From JBGLNL01 sp046484125 (lineage in GTDB: Bacteria; Chloroflexota; Dehalococcoidia; SZUA-161; SpSt-899), in assembly GCA_046484125.1 (NCBI GenBank), contig JAWOBX010000134.1, forward strand, positions 1-42,411: 42,411 nt of DNA. Reading direction: 5' to 3'. Shown here piece by piece: positions 24,397-33,832 of the stretch (position 1 is the stretch's first letter; each line of letters begins with the position of its first letter). Made by a program: the position numbers and the translations under genes. The notes under the pieces are model-generated. The model made no database searches, was not told where the DNA came from, and worked only from the letters and a program-made list of their open reading frames with translations.

Positions 24397-25323
24397 ATGT
24401 CGATGATCACAGTGTTACAGGATTCACAGCAGTCAGGATTAGTGGCGCTCATCAGCAATAACCAGACGTACGATCGCCTGATTGTCAGCGCCATCATAGT
24501 GGTTGCTGCCGTGGTGACAGATCGGCTCGTTCGCGTATTGACGTCTCGCTGGCAGCGTCGTGTGATCAAAGGCATTGAGAAGAAAAGTGGCGATGTTGCG
24601 CCCGTACGCACGAAGTTCACCATCATGGGCAGGGTGTTCACCGCTCTAATCTATCTCATCGCGCTGGCGGTAATGCTTTTCCAGTTCGATTCTTTGAAAT
24701 CGGTGGCTACCGGCCTTCTGGGTTCGGCGGGACTCCTTGCCATCGTTATCGGCCTGGCGGCCCAGAGTACATTATCCAACTTCATTTCGGGCGTATTTCT
24801 TTCATTTTCCCAGCCCATCCGGCTGAATGATTCCGTTATATACGCCAATAACTGGGGATGGGTTGAGGAAATATCACTAACTCATACTACCATAAGGACC
24901 TGGGATAACCGCAGGATTATAGTACCAAACCACATCATGGCCGATAGCGTGGTGGAAAACTGGACCATTCATGATTCCTGGTTGCTCGGTATCGTTATAA
25001 TGTACGTGGACTATTCATGTGCTGTTGAAAAAGTACGTGGATGGGTCCGGGAGATAGTAGATGGCAGTAAGTATTCCTCTGAGGAGAGGGTTGCTGTGGT
25101 ACAGGTGGTGGATTTCACAGAAAAGTGCATGGTCCTGAGGGTGCTGGGACGTGGGGCTGACCCTGCCAATACCTGGCAACTTCGTTGCGAGCTGAGGGAG
25201 AAGTTGATGGAGCGTTTCCATGAGGCCGGACTGCCGCTGCCGGTGATTCGGCTATCGGAGGGCGGGGATCCGTCGCGTACGCCTTTTCACCACTCCGGTT
25301 ATGGCGATCATATCTCTGGCTGA
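24397..25323 (+). CDS. Small-conductance mechanosensitive channel (MscS family)
   Basis: About 308 residues. Two N-terminal helices (near 30-48 and 82-102) are followed by the pore helix and beta domain signature AGLLAIVIGLAAQSTLSN, GVFLSFSQPIRLND and RIIVPNH. The C-terminal cytoplasmic domain follows. MscS channels open under membrane tension and release solutes. The start is uncertain: ATG at 24397 is chosen, with ATG at 24403 and TTG at 24373 as options; none has a good ribosome site. The C-terminal tail is rich in His and Gly. It lies 17 nt upstream of pfkB. Confidence 0.88.
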   Translation: MSMITVLQDSQQSGLVALISNNQTYDRLIVSAIIVVAAVVTDRLVRVLTSRWQRRVIKGIEKKSGDVAPVRTKFTIMGRVFTALIYLIALAVMLFQFDSLKSVATGLLGSAGLLAIVIGLAAQSTLSNFISGVFLSFSQPIRLNDSVIYANNWGWVEEISLTHTTIRTWDNRRIIVPNHIMADSVVENWTIHDSWLLGIVIMYVDYSCAVEKVRGWVREIVDGSKYSSEERVAVVQVVDFTEKCMVLRVLGRGADPANTWQLRCELREKLMERFHEAGLPLPVIRLSEGGDPSRTPFHHSGYGDHISG

Positions 25324-25340
25324 AAGGAGGGGTTTATTAA

Positions 25341-26273
25341 GTGAAAACGATAGTAACATTAACGCTCAATCCCGCGATCGACAAGAGCTCGGTAATAGAA
25401 AGAGTATATCCGGAGGTCAAGCTGCGTTGCGCCCCACCGGCATATGACCCTGGAGGTGGCGGCATAAACGTTTCGCGGGCAATCAAAAGACTTGGCGGGG
25501 AGTCAGTGGCCATTTATCCGGCCGGAGGCACGACCGGGGAGTTGCTCCGGGGCCTGATGGATGGTGAAGGGATCGAACACAAACCCGTTTCCATCGAGGC
25601 GTTGACGCGCGAGAACTTCACCATACTGGAAACCTCGACCGATCAGCAGTTCCGATTCGTTATGCCGGGTGTTCCGTTGAAGGAGGCTGAATGGCAGGAA
25701 TGCCTCAACAGACTTAAAGCGATCCGTCCTGAGCCGGGATATATCGTCGCGAGCGGCAGTCTACCCCTGGATGTGCCGGATGATTTTTATGCGAGGGTAT
25801 CCGAGGTTGCCCGTGCTATTGGGGCCAGGCTGGTTGTGGATACCTCGGGAGAATCGCTCAAAAAAGCCCTTAAAGCGGGAGTGTATCTGATCAAACCGAA
25901 CACAAGGGAGATCGCCGAACTCGGTGATAAAGAGGTGGGAAACGAGGGGGAGGCATATGCTGTGGCGAAGGAAATTGTCGAGCGAGGGGAAAGCGAACTG
26001 GTGGTGGCTTCCCTGGGGGCCGGGGGGGCGCTGCTGGCTTCCAAAGAGGGATGCGTCAGGTTGCGCGCTCCGGTGGTGCCAATCATCAGCAAGGTAGGCG
26101 CGGGCGACAGCATGGTGGGAGGGATGGTGTTGAAACTGGCGGAGGGGTGGTCACCGGAAGAGGCGGCACGCTACGGCATAGCCGCGGGCGCTGCCGCCGT
26201 TATGACACCGGGAACGGAACTCTGCCGGCTGGAGGATACCGAGCGCCTGTATGAATCCATCAAAGGGGAATGA
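25341..26273 (+). CDS. pfkB: 6-phosphofructokinase, PfkB family
   Basis: A 310-residue ribokinase-fold sugar-phosphate kinase that strongly resembles E. coli PfkB (Pfk-2). Shared motifs include TLNPAID, YPEVKLRC, DPGGGGINVSRAI, RFVMPG, SGSLP, and the C-terminal VGAGDSMVGG with the catalytic Asp. It phosphorylates fructose 6-phosphate (or a related substrate such as tagatose 6-phosphate or fructose 1-phosphate). The start is GTG at 25341 after AAGGAGGGG. Its stop codon abuts that of the convergent pyruvate kinase with no spacer, so two glycolytic genes face each other. Confidence 0.92.
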   Translation: MKTIVTLTLNPAIDKSSVIERVYPEVKLRCAPPAYDPGGGGINVSRAIKRLGGESVAIYPAGGTTGELLRGLMDGEGIEHKPVSIEALTRENFTILETSTDQQFRFVMPGVPLKEAEWQECLNRLKAIRPEPGYIVASGSLPLDVPDDFYARVSEVARAIGARLVVDTSGESLKKALKAGVYLIKPNTREIAELGDKEVGNEGEAYAVAKEIVERGESELVVASLGAGGALLASKEGCVRLRAPVVPIISKVGAGDSMVGGMVLKLAEGWSPEEAARYGIAAGAAAVMTPGTELCRLEDTERLYESIKGE

Positions 26274-27719
26274 TCACCACTGGACAGTAACCACCCTGAG
26301 CGAATCCGAGCTGTCGTACTGAGCGGCGGTTCCCTGAGTGATAATCAACCGGTCTCCGTCATTCGCCAGAGAGTTACGATGGACAAAATCCATCATTAAG
26401 TCGTTCCAGTCCGCGCTCGGTTCTTTCACCAGTACCGGGTATACGCCATATACCAGGGCCATGAATCTGGATATCCGCTCCGAATCGCAAAAGGCGATGA
26501 CCCACCGTCCCGGCTTGAAACGGCTGACTCGCCGCGGCGTGCTTCCGGTACGGGTTGGGACCAGAACCAGCCGGGCATTGAGCGCTCGCAAGGTCTGTAT
26601 CACATTGACAGATATGATATCCTCCACCGCAACCTTCCTGCCGCGAACATTGCGCGCGAAATGCTGCTCGAGATCGATGGTGGGATGAAGGGTTTCTCTC
26701 TCCTTCTCGGTTCTGGCGGCTATTCGGGCCATGGTTCGTACCGCTTCCACCGGATGCTTTCCCAGGGCGGTCTCCTCAGAGAGCATCACGGCATCCGTGC
26801 CATCGAGTATGGCGTTGGCCACGTCCGTCACTTCCGCGCGAGTGGGCCGGATGTTCTCCGTCATTGAGAGAAGCATCTGTGTGGCCGTGATAACGGGTTT
26901 TCCCAGGAGGTTGGCCTTATGGATTAACTGTTTCTGTACTACGGGGACATTCTCTATGGGAATATGCACACCGAGGTCTCCACGCGCGATCATGATTCCA
27001 TCCGCGGCGTTAAGGATACCATCTATATTCCGGACCGCCTCGGCTCGCTCTATCTTGGCCACTACGAGTGCGGTATTACCCCGTTTCCGGGAAAACTCCT
27101 TTAGTTTGTCGACATCTTCCCCGCTCTCTACGAAAGAGATACCGAAAAGTTCCACCCCCCGTTCCAGTCCGAAAGCCACCAGGTCAAGGTCGTGCTCCGT
27201 CACTGCCTGAGGGTAAATAGCCGCCTCCGGAATCGTAATCCCTTTACGGGATAACAGTTCCCCTCCCACCATCACCCGGCACTTGACCTCACCGGGAGAG
27301 GTTTCCAGCACGCGAAGCTCGATAAAACCATCATTAAGAAAAATGGTGCTCCCGGCAGTGACGGCCCTGGGGAGGTCCTCATATTCCACGGGTATGACCG
27401 AGGCGCTGCCGGGAGCACTCCTGCTGGTCAGCGTAAGGTGAGCTCCTTTCTTGAGCCATAGTGGCTCCCGCTGTAACATTCCGACGCGGATTTTGGGTCC
27501 GGGTAAATCCAGCAGGATGGTGAGGGGGAGATCCAGTTCCTTTGCCACCGACCTGATTCGCTCGATGTTCGCGCTGTGTTCGTCAAGTGTTCCGTGCGAG
27601 AGATTCAGTCGCGCCACGTTCATTCCGGCACGTACCAGGCGTTTGAGCATCGCGCTGGAACTGGAGGCCGGTCCGATTGTGCAGACTATCTTTGTCTTGT
27701 AAATCGGCATTTTGGGCAT
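26274..27719 (-). CDS. pyk: Pyruvate kinase
   Basis: A 481-residue pyruvate kinase of typical length. Motifs: TKIVCTIGPASSS at the start, RLNLSHG, the active-site IARGDLGV and TATQMLLSM, then the C-terminal domain with TRTGSTPRRVSRF. It makes pyruvate and ATP from phosphoenolpyruvate. GGGAGG precedes the ATG at 27719. The gene is convergent with pfkB with directly adjacent stops. It is about 130 nt downstream of the PfpI gene on the same strand. Confidence 0.95.
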   Translation of the reverse strand: MPKMPIYKTKIVCTIGPASSSSAMLKRLVRAGMNVARLNLSHGTLDEHSANIERIRSVAKELDLPLTILLDLPGPKIRVGMLQREPLWLKKGAHLTLTSRSAPGSASVIPVEYEDLPRAVTAGSTIFLNDGFIELRVLETSPGEVKCRVMVGGELLSRKGITIPEAAIYPQAVTEHDLDLVAFGLERGVELFGISFVESGEDVDKLKEFSRKRGNTALVVAKIERAEAVRNIDGILNAADGIMIARGDLGVHIPIENVPVVQKQLIHKANLLGKPVITATQMLLSMTENIRPTRAEVTDVANAILDGTDAVMLSEETALGKHPVEAVRTMARIAARTEKERETLHPTIDLEQHFARNVRGRKVAVEDIISVNVIQTLRALNARLVLVPTRTGSTPRRVSRFKPGRWVIAFCDSERISRFMALVYGVYPVLVKEPSADWNDLMMDFVHRNSLANDGDRLIITQGTAAQYDSSDSLRVVTVQW

Positions 27720-27849
27720 ATCAGGCCTCCCTTACAGATAACCAGTTTGTTTTCTCTGACAACTTGCGAGTTATGGTATCGCCGCGTTTGCCCGTTCGGC
27801 GAAGGTTTTGTTGCTGTTCCAGGTGTGAAGCGGCGTTTCTGCAAGCCAG

Positions 27850-28371
27850 TCATTCGTTGAGGGCGGCTATGATCTCACGGCAGAAAAGGCCCAGGTCGTC
27901 AGGCGTGCGAGAAGTGATAATCTGACCGTCCCGAACAACCGGTTCGTCCAGCCAGGTAGCTCCTGCGTTGACCATATCATCTTTGATGGTGATGAAGCTG
28001 GTGACGCGTTTTCCACTCACTATGCCGGCTGAAGCCAGCATCCAGCCGGCGTGGCAAATCGCAGCCACGATTTTGCCCTGCTCGTATGCGTCTTTGACCG
28101 CCTGAACCATCGAAGTTGTGCGGCGCATCAGGTCAGGGGCGTAACCCCCCGGTACGAATACGGCGTCAAAGCCTTCAATATTGAGCGAATCTGCTGAGAC
28201 GTCTGCGGTAATCTCATAGCCATGACCGCTTTTATAAACCCCTCCCGCCTCCGGCCCCACGATCACCACTTCCCCCCCCTCTTCCCGCAGCCTGATAAGC
28301 GGATACCACAGCTCCAGTACCTGGTATCTATCCTCTACCAGTATGGCAATTCGTTTTCCCTCTATGCCCAT
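27850..28371 (-). CDS. DJ-1/PfpI family protein
   Basis: A 173-residue class I glutamine-amidotransferase-like protein. The nucleophile elbow carries the cysteine in AAICHAGWML near residue 105, the GGYAPD region lies near 74-79, and an acidic residue near 14 (VEDRYQ) matches the helper Glu/Asp of the family. Members include proteases, glyoxalases and deglycases/chaperones; the activity here cannot be chosen. It is 47 nt downstream of glutamate dehydrogenase. Ribosome site is weak (AAAGG). Confidence 0.88.
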   Translation of the reverse strand: MGIEGKRIAILVEDRYQVLELWYPLIRLREEGGEVVIVGPEAGGVYKSGHGYEITADVSADSLNIEGFDAVFVPGGYAPDLMRRTTSMVQAVKDAYEQGKIVAAICHAGWMLASAGIVSGKRVTSFITIKDDMVNAGATWLDEPVVRDGQIITSRTPDDLGLFCREIIAALNE

Positions 28372-28418
28372 CTATGTACCTTTTATCGAATTCAATCGGA
28401 ATGGCTCCTGCTAAAATT

Positions 28419-29675
28419 CTAAGGATAAATACCCCTCAACTCCATCGCCCGGGCCACCCGTCCCACTCCCAGGATATAAGCCGCCGTCCGCATATTGACT
28501 TGCTTTGTTTCTGCGATCTGATGGACTTCGGAAAACGCGCGATCCATCGTCCTCTGGAGCCGCTCGGAGACTTCATCTTCGCTCCAGAGGAGTTCCTGCA
28601 CGTTCTGAACCCACTCAAAGTAAGAGACTGTTACCCCGCCCGCGTTGGCCAGAATATCGGGAGTTACAAGTATTCCTAGGTCATACAGGATGTCATCCGC
28701 CTCCGGTGTAGTTGGGCCGTTCGCGCCCTCCACCAGCATCCGGCATCGTAGTTTGGGAGCGTTATCTCCGTGTATCTGGTTCTCCATGGCGGCCGGAACC
28801 AGAATGTCACAATCAAGCTCCAGGAGCTCGCTGTTGGTGATATCCTCCGCGTTCAGTTCATGCGAAAGGAAGCATTGATTATTGTGCTTGCACCATATGG
28901 AGCTTTCCACGTCAAGGCCGTTGGGATTGTAGACGCCGCCACTGGAGTCGCTCAGGGCAATTACCCGGGCACCGGCCTGAGCGAAGTACCGGGCTGCCAC
29001 CGACCCAACGTTCCCCGCCCCCTGAATAGCCACCCGAAGCCCCTCCATACCGGATTTGAAACCGGCATGCGGCACGCCGGCCAGAGCGGTAAGAAAAACA
29101 CCCTTTCCGGTTGCCTCATATCGTCCCACTGAGCCGCCGAGTTCCACCGGCTTGCCGGTCACAACCGCCGGCACTGAATAACCTTTCAGGATACTATAGG
29201 TATCCATGATCCATGCCATCACCTGCGGATTGGTATACATGTCCGGAGCAGGGATGTCAGAATCCGGTCCTATAAATGGCGCTATCTCCCAGGTGAATCT
29301 GCGGGTAACCTTTTCGATTTCCTTCACGGACATTTCCTTGGTATCGCAGGCGACCCCTCCCTTGGCGCCGCCGAACGGTATGTTGACTACCGCGCATTTC
29401 CAGGTCATCCACATGGCCAGTGCCCGCATTTCATCCAGGTTGACCTGTGGACTATACCTGAGCCCTCCTTTGGCCGGCCCAGAACCGGGTCGGTGCCAGA
29501 CACGATATCCGGTGAATATCTTCAGGTCGCCGTTGTCCATTTTGACCGGAAAATTAACCGTCAATTCCCGCTTGGTTTGCTTGAGGAGTTCGAGAATGCC
29601 ATGATCTATATCCATGTACCTTCCGGCGGTATCCACTTGCTGCCGGGCCATTTCAAACGGGTTGATCTCTGCCAT
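28419..29675 (-). CDS. gdhA: Glutamate dehydrogenase (hexameric, bacterial/archaeal type)
   Basis: A 418-residue Glu/Leu/Phe/Val dehydrogenase of the small hexameric type. Motifs: GPAKGGLRY near 66-74, FGGAKGGV near 101-108 with the catalytic Lys, DIPAPDMYT, the nucleotide-binding GAGNVGS and NAGGVTVSYFEWVQN. It links 2-oxoglutarate, ammonium and glutamate with NAD(P). The NAD or NADP preference is not clear by eye. AGAGG precedes the ATG. It probably shares a transcript with the PfpI protein downstream. Confidence 0.94.
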   Translation of the reverse strand: MAEINPFEMARQQVDTAGRYMDIDHGILELLKQTKRELTVNFPVKMDNGDLKIFTGYRVWHRPGSGPAKGGLRYSPQVNLDEMRALAMWMTWKCAVVNIPFGGAKGGVACDTKEMSVKEIEKVTRRFTWEIAPFIGPDSDIPAPDMYTNPQVMAWIMDTYSILKGYSVPAVVTGKPVELGGSVGRYEATGKGVFLTALAGVPHAGFKSGMEGLRVAIQGAGNVGSVAARYFAQAGARVIALSDSSGGVYNPNGLDVESSIWCKHNNQCFLSHELNAEDITNSELLELDCDILVPAAMENQIHGDNAPKLRCRMLVEGANGPTTPEADDILYDLGILVTPDILANAGGVTVSYFEWVQNVQELLWSEDEVSERLQRTMDRAFSEVHQIAETKQVNMRTAAYILGVGRVARAMELRGIYP

Positions 29676-29820
29676 AGGCCTCTATCTCCCTTCCTGCGCC
29701 TGTATCTTTCGACTTGATTTATCCGCTCGAATCCGTCATGGTAGACCGGATTTTTCAGACTGGGCGTTGAGTCTGTATTACCAATTCGATCTTTCTTATT
29801 GCCATAGTCGCGGCCACCGT

Positions 29821-31215
29821 TCAATCGTGATGGTGTTCTTGACCCTCTACGGGTTCCTCGAGCAATGAGATCGTGGTTTGAATCAGCTCCGAAAGTGCCG
29901 GATGGATATGGATGCCGTTTATCAGGTCGTCAAGGTGATTGCCCGATGTCATGGCGTTGACCACTTCCTGTATCAGTATAGGTGCGTGTGGCCCGATGAT
30001 GTGAAATCCCAGTATCTCCAGCGTATCCTCATCAACTATGGCCTTGGCGAAACCCTCTTCCTCCATCATGGCCTCGCCCTTGGCCGTACTGGAATACATT
30101 GACTGCCCGATGACGATGCGGTGATCCCTTCCGGCCTGTTCCTCGGTCATTCCGACCGAGGCGATTTGTGGATAGGAATACACGGCATGCGGTGCCGCCC
30201 GGTAATCGACTTTGATATTTTCGCCATCCAGTCCGTTGCGCGCCGCCAGTTCCGCCTCCGCGTTACCTACGTGGGTGAACATCATCTGTCCGTTGATATC
30301 TCCCACCGCCCAGATGTTTTCTTTTGTTGTCATCAGATAGTCGTCAACCTTGACATAACCCTTTTCATTGATTTCCACCCCGGTATTCTCCAGCTTGAGT
30401 GTATCCGAGTTTGGTCTTCTACCGACCGCCACGAGAAGGGCCTCTGCTGAGAACTCTCTTTCCTGTTCGGTGGCGGTATCCTTTGCCCTGATTCTTACTC
30501 CGTCTTTGTCTTCGCTGACTTCCTGAGCCAGGCAGTTGAGGTTGATCCGAAGGCGTTTGCTCAGTTCCCGGCGCAGCAGCTCTGAAATCTCTGGTTCCTC
30601 AGCCATTGCCAGCCTCTCCGCCATCTCGATTATGGTGACCTCCGTCCCCATGGCGGCGAAGAAGTGACCGTATTCGACGGCTATGTATCCACCACCTATT
30701 ATGAGCAGACTGGAGGGCTTATTCTCCAGTTGCAGTACCGACTCGTTTGTCAGGTAGTCAACCGTATCCAGACCTTTAATCGGCGGGATCATCGGCCTGG
30801 AGCCGGTGGCTATGAAGATCTTCTCACCCTTCAGCTCTTCTCCCTTCACTTCTATGGTGTAGTCTTTGACGAACTTTCCCTGCCCCTCGTAAAAATCGAT
30901 TTCTCCGGATTCGAGAAGCCCCTGCCGCTGATCCCTGCGGCTTTCGGTGACGCTTTTCCTCATTCGCTTCATAATGGCATTGAAGTCGATGCTTTGTATC
31001 CCGGCATGGATTCCCAGTTTCTCCGCCCGCTGAATCTCCATCACCACGTCCGCCGGATAGATAAGCATCTTGGAGGGAATGCATCCGGTATTGGGGCATG
31101 TGCCCCCGACCGGGCCTCTTTCCACCAGCGCAACACTGAGTCCGTTGGAGACCGCCCTGTCGACGATGCCCATCCCGCACCCGGAACCAATTACGATTAC
31201 ATCATATTCCTTCAC
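29821..31215 (-). CDS. Dihydrolipoamide-dehydrogenase/mycothione-reductase-like disulfide reductase
   Basis: A 464-residue class I pyridine nucleotide-disulfide oxidoreductase. The redox disulfide is C40 and C45 (GGTCPNTGCIPSK), the NAD motif is IIGGGYIAVEYG, the FAD-binding end is WAVGDING, and the C-terminal base is in HIHPALSE. The FAD motif at the start is atypical (GSGCGMG). A His-rich tail (EHHHD) ends the protein. No 2-oxoacid dehydrogenase or lipoyl proteins are adjacent, so it may act on another disulfide such as a low-molecular-weight thiol. The start is GTG at 31215 with AGGAGG 6 nt upstream. Confidence 0.88.
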   Translation of the reverse strand: MKEYDVIVIGSGCGMGIVDRAVSNGLSVALVERGPVGGTCPNTGCIPSKMLIYPADVVMEIQRAEKLGIHAGIQSIDFNAIMKRMRKSVTESRRDQRQGLLESGEIDFYEGQGKFVKDYTIEVKGEELKGEKIFIATGSRPMIPPIKGLDTVDYLTNESVLQLENKPSSLLIIGGGYIAVEYGHFFAAMGTEVTIIEMAERLAMAEEPEISELLRRELSKRLRINLNCLAQEVSEDKDGVRIRAKDTATEQEREFSAEALLVAVGRRPNSDTLKLENTGVEINEKGYVKVDDYLMTTKENIWAVGDINGQMMFTHVGNAEAELAARNGLDGENIKVDYRAAPHAVYSYPQIASVGMTEEQAGRDHRIVIGQSMYSSTAKGEAMMEEEGFAKAIVDEDTLEILGFHIIGPHAPILIQEVVNAMTSGNHLDDLINGIHIHPALSELIQTTISLLEEPVEGQEHHHD

Positions 31216-31462
31216 TGATACCCTCCTGTCAGCTAAAAGAGCTATCTATATGGATGGACTAATCCGTGGTGAGACCCGTAGGGGCCTGCGTCTATACCCT
31301 GAACCGATAGACACAGTTTACTTTCCTTATCGCCATTTTACAATCATCGGCAAAAATCTTTCTCCGGTCTCGGCGAATACCGGTTTACATAGCGTGCTGT
31401 TTTATGCCAGCGGGACTTTAAAAGATATCATCACTGAATGATACGGGTTATGTGCTGGCCAT

Positions 31463-31890
31463 TCCGCCTCCGGCGGGCATCTCCCGCCCGCCAGCCCTTG
31501 CTAATCCGGGGGACACCCCCGGAAACCCCCGGCGGGAAGGCTTTCCCGCGCCTTCTTTTTCCGTCATTGCGAGCTGAAGCGTGGCAATCTCCTTCGCCTC
31601 CGGCGTTCATCTCCCACCCGGCCGCCCTTGTTAATCTCGGGGGGCTGCGCCCCCCCGAAACGCCTCGCTTTCTCCTAATTACTCGACAACCCATTGCCTC
31701 GTTAACTCCCCCTATTCCCCTCTCCCTCTTTCGGAAAGAGGGATACAAGGGAGTTCGGTCGTCCCGACCCCGATGGGAATCTCTCGCGCCTCCGGCGGCC
31801 TTTACCCGCCCGCCGAACATTATTGATCCGGGGGACTCCCCCGGAAGCCCCCGGCAGGAAGGTTTTCCTGCACTTTCTGACACCGTCATT
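31463..31890. repeat. Three diverged copies of a ~100-bp palindromic repeat unit
   Basis: The units at about 31463-31560, 31591-31676 and 31786-31890 share the order CTCCGGCG, CCCGCCCG, TTxATCxGGGGG, CCCCCGGAA. Each holds a self-complementary core such as CCGGGGGACTCCCCCGG. Between them are a CGTCATTGCGAG..GTGGCAATCT element (31562-31590) and a CCCTCTTTCGGAAAGAGGG hairpin (about 31730-31750). These are typical dispersed repeat modules; no gene is supported in 31216-32089. Confidence 0.7.
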
Positions 31891-32061
31891 CCGGACCTCG
31901 ATCCGGAATCCACATCTCACCATGTTCCGGGAGTCACGCCCCTGCAGGCCTGACACTGCCCCTCCCCGTCCACCCCTGGATTCCCGTCTTCACGGGAATG
32001 ACAGTTTAAGGGCGAACGCTGACTCCCGACTCTCGACTATCGACTCCCGACTCTCAACCCG
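31788..32061 (+). repeat. Dispersed repeat, copy 1 (inverted relative to copy 2)
   Basis: A 274-bp element matching the reverse complement of 38735-38986 at about 95% identity by eye, with roughly nine substitutions, one single-base indel and an extra short tandem unit (GACTCCCGACTCTC repeated) at its right end. It contains the hairpin GGATTCCCGTCTTCACGGGAATGA. Translated frames over it (with the DSRLHGND motif) are repeat artefacts. Confidence 0.85.
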
Positions 32062-32089
32062 TCAATCCGGTAAATCGATCCGCTACGCG

Positions 32090-32596
32090 CTAATACCACC
32101 TGTCGTCCACGCTGCGGAAGCGGGATCCTTCAACCATCATGGCTGTCATCAAGTTGGAGATATGCAATTTTTCCGCCTCGATGATCTGATTCAGAGGCTC
32201 ATTCTGCCCGAAGATATCCTCCACGGCCTGATAAAACGCCAGCGTGGCCTTCTCGAAGTTAAAAGCCATCTCCAGCGCGTCGTCCCGGTCCGCGATGCGC
32301 TCCAGGTTCTCAAACGGGCCATCTTTATCATAGAAGAAATCGGGCGTGGACATGGCCCTCAAATAATCGAGCTTTTCAACTGGCCGGGCATCAGCGTTCT
32401 CCGGCGGTAAATTGCTCAGGACACTGGTGAACTGCTGCTTGTGATTGAGTTCATCCCGGCTCAGCCGGGTAAACAACCGGGCTATTTCTTCGTTGTCAGA
32501 GAACCTATCCGCAAGCTGCTGATAGAAATTAGTACCTCTCTCCTCTGTATTGATGGCAAAATCGATACAGTTTCTGAGTGTCACTTCGTTGATCAT
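32090..32596 (-). CDS. Ferritin-like (rubrerythrin-type) diiron protein
   Basis: A 168-residue four-helix-bundle protein with iron-ligand patterns INTEERGTNFY (Glu near 18-19), RDELNHKQQF (Glu and His near 49-52), FEKATLAFY and EAEKLHISNL (Glu and His near 141-145). No rubredoxin domain follows. Likely roles are peroxide reduction or iron handling. It starts 28 nt right of repeat copy 1 and is downstream of the radical-SAM gene. GAGGGG precedes the ATG. Confidence 0.82.
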   Translation of the reverse strand: MINEVTLRNCIDFAINTEERGTNFYQQLADRFSDNEEIARLFTRLSRDELNHKQQFTSVLSNLPPENADARPVEKLDYLRAMSTPDFFYDKDGPFENLERIADRDDALEMAFNFEKATLAFYQAVEDIFGQNEPLNQIIEAEKLHISNLMTAMMVEGSRFRSVDDRWY

Positions 32597-32637
32597 CCTG
32601 CACCCCTCTCTGACAGTTTAACTTTAACCTTGAGTTT

Positions 32638-33675
32638 CTATTTAGCTGTGCGATTCCCTGCGGTATAACTCCAGACGCCGCTGACGGGTGAGTCGCAGTT
32701 CGGGCATTTGCCGTCAATCAGCCGGACATCCTGGAGCCCTGCATAGCCACGGCGAACCACCACATGGCCACATTCAGGGCAGATAGTATCCAGATTCTCC
32801 GGGACATTACCCAGATACACGTATTTCAGTCCATGCTTGTAGCCAATATCCCTGGCCCTTTTCAGCGATTCAATCGGAGTGGCGGAGCGATCGGAATAGC
32901 GGTAATCAGGACGAAACCGGCTTATGTGCCAGGGTATCTCGCTGTCCACACCGGCTACGAAAGAGGCAATCTGCCCAAGCTCTTCATCTGAGTCGTTTTC
33001 ATCCGGAATTACGAGTGTGGTCACCTCTACCCACAGGCCGATCTCCTTCATATAGCTTATGGAATCGAGAACAGGCTGGAGCTGTGCTTTGCAAACCTTC
33101 TTGTAATATGAGTCGTTGAAGCTCTTTAAGTCCACATTGGCGGCATCCAGATACGGTTTGATCGTGTCCAGCGCCTCCTTTGTCATGTATCCGTTGGTGA
33201 CGAACAGGTTGGCCAGACCCTCCTGCCTTGCCAGTCTGGCGGTATCATAAGCGTATTCAAAGAAAATCGTCGGTTCGGTGTAGGTATAGGCGATGCTGGC
33301 GCATCCATGCTGTTTTGCCCGGCCTACTACCTCTGACGGGGGAAGCTCCTGACCGTATTCCAGGCCTCGCTCTGTCCTAGATGCCTGCGAGATTTGCCAG
33401 TTCTGACAAAAAGCGCACTGGAAGTTACACCCCACGGTTGCGATAGAGAAGGACCTGGAGCCCGGCAGAAAATGGAAGAGAGGCTTTTTTTCGATCGGGT
33501 CTACGTTGGCAGCGATTGTGCGTCCGTAGACCAGGGTATTGAGTAGACCTCCCTCATTCCGCCGCACCCGGCAGACACCGGCCCTCCCCTCCGTTATTTT
33601 GCAGTTATGCGCACAGAGGTAACAGTGTACCCGCTCGGCGTCCATTTTCTCATAAAGCATGGCCTCTTTCTGCAT
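32638..33675 (-). CDS. amrS: AmrS-type radical SAM enzyme (AmmeMemoRadiSam family)
   Basis: A 345-residue radical-SAM enzyme of the pyruvate-formate-lyase-activase-like group. The cluster motif is C83, C87 and C90 (GCNFQCAFCQNW). Extra N-terminal cysteines C18, C21, C25 and C35 (HCYLCAHNC) and a C-terminal zinc-ribbon-like CPECG..CPNC near 300-330 flank it. In many genomes it occurs with AMMECR1 and Memo proteins; neither is in the window. The target is unknown. AGGAG lies 6 nt before the ATG at 33675. Confidence 0.88.
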   Translation of the reverse strand: MQKEAMLYEKMDAERVHCYLCAHNCKITEGRAGVCRVRRNEGGLLNTLVYGRTIAANVDPIEKKPLFHFLPGSRSFSIATVGCNFQCAFCQNWQISQASRTERGLEYGQELPPSEVVGRAKQHGCASIAYTYTEPTIFFEYAYDTARLARQEGLANLFVTNGYMTKEALDTIKPYLDAANVDLKSFNDSYYKKVCKAQLQPVLDSISYMKEIGLWVEVTTLVIPDENDSDEELGQIASFVAGVDSEIPWHISRFRPDYRYSDRSATPIESLKRARDIGYKHGLKYVYLGNVPENLDTICPECGHVVVRRGYAGLQDVRLIDGKCPNCDSPVSGVWSYTAGNRTAK

Positions 33676-33832
33676 GCAATTCTCCTCTCAGAAGGGTGGC
33701 TGTATCACGAGCATATCGGCGAGAGCGATTACGTGATTTATTCAACATGAATGACTGCCTGAATTTACCTCTGGGCTATAGCATGATGTCCATGCAGGGC
33801 CGTGCCCTGGCTCGAGTAAAAGCGGAAATTCA

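Noticed and set aside
31463..32061. CRISPR array
   Set aside because: Repeats are long, diverged and palindromic without uniform spacers.
31823..32410. Long plus-strand frame with the DSRLHGND motif
   Set aside because: It reads through repeat copy 1 and the antisense of a ferritin-like gene; the same peptide is found on the minus strand at copy 2 (38731-39192), a usual artefact of translated dispersed repeats.
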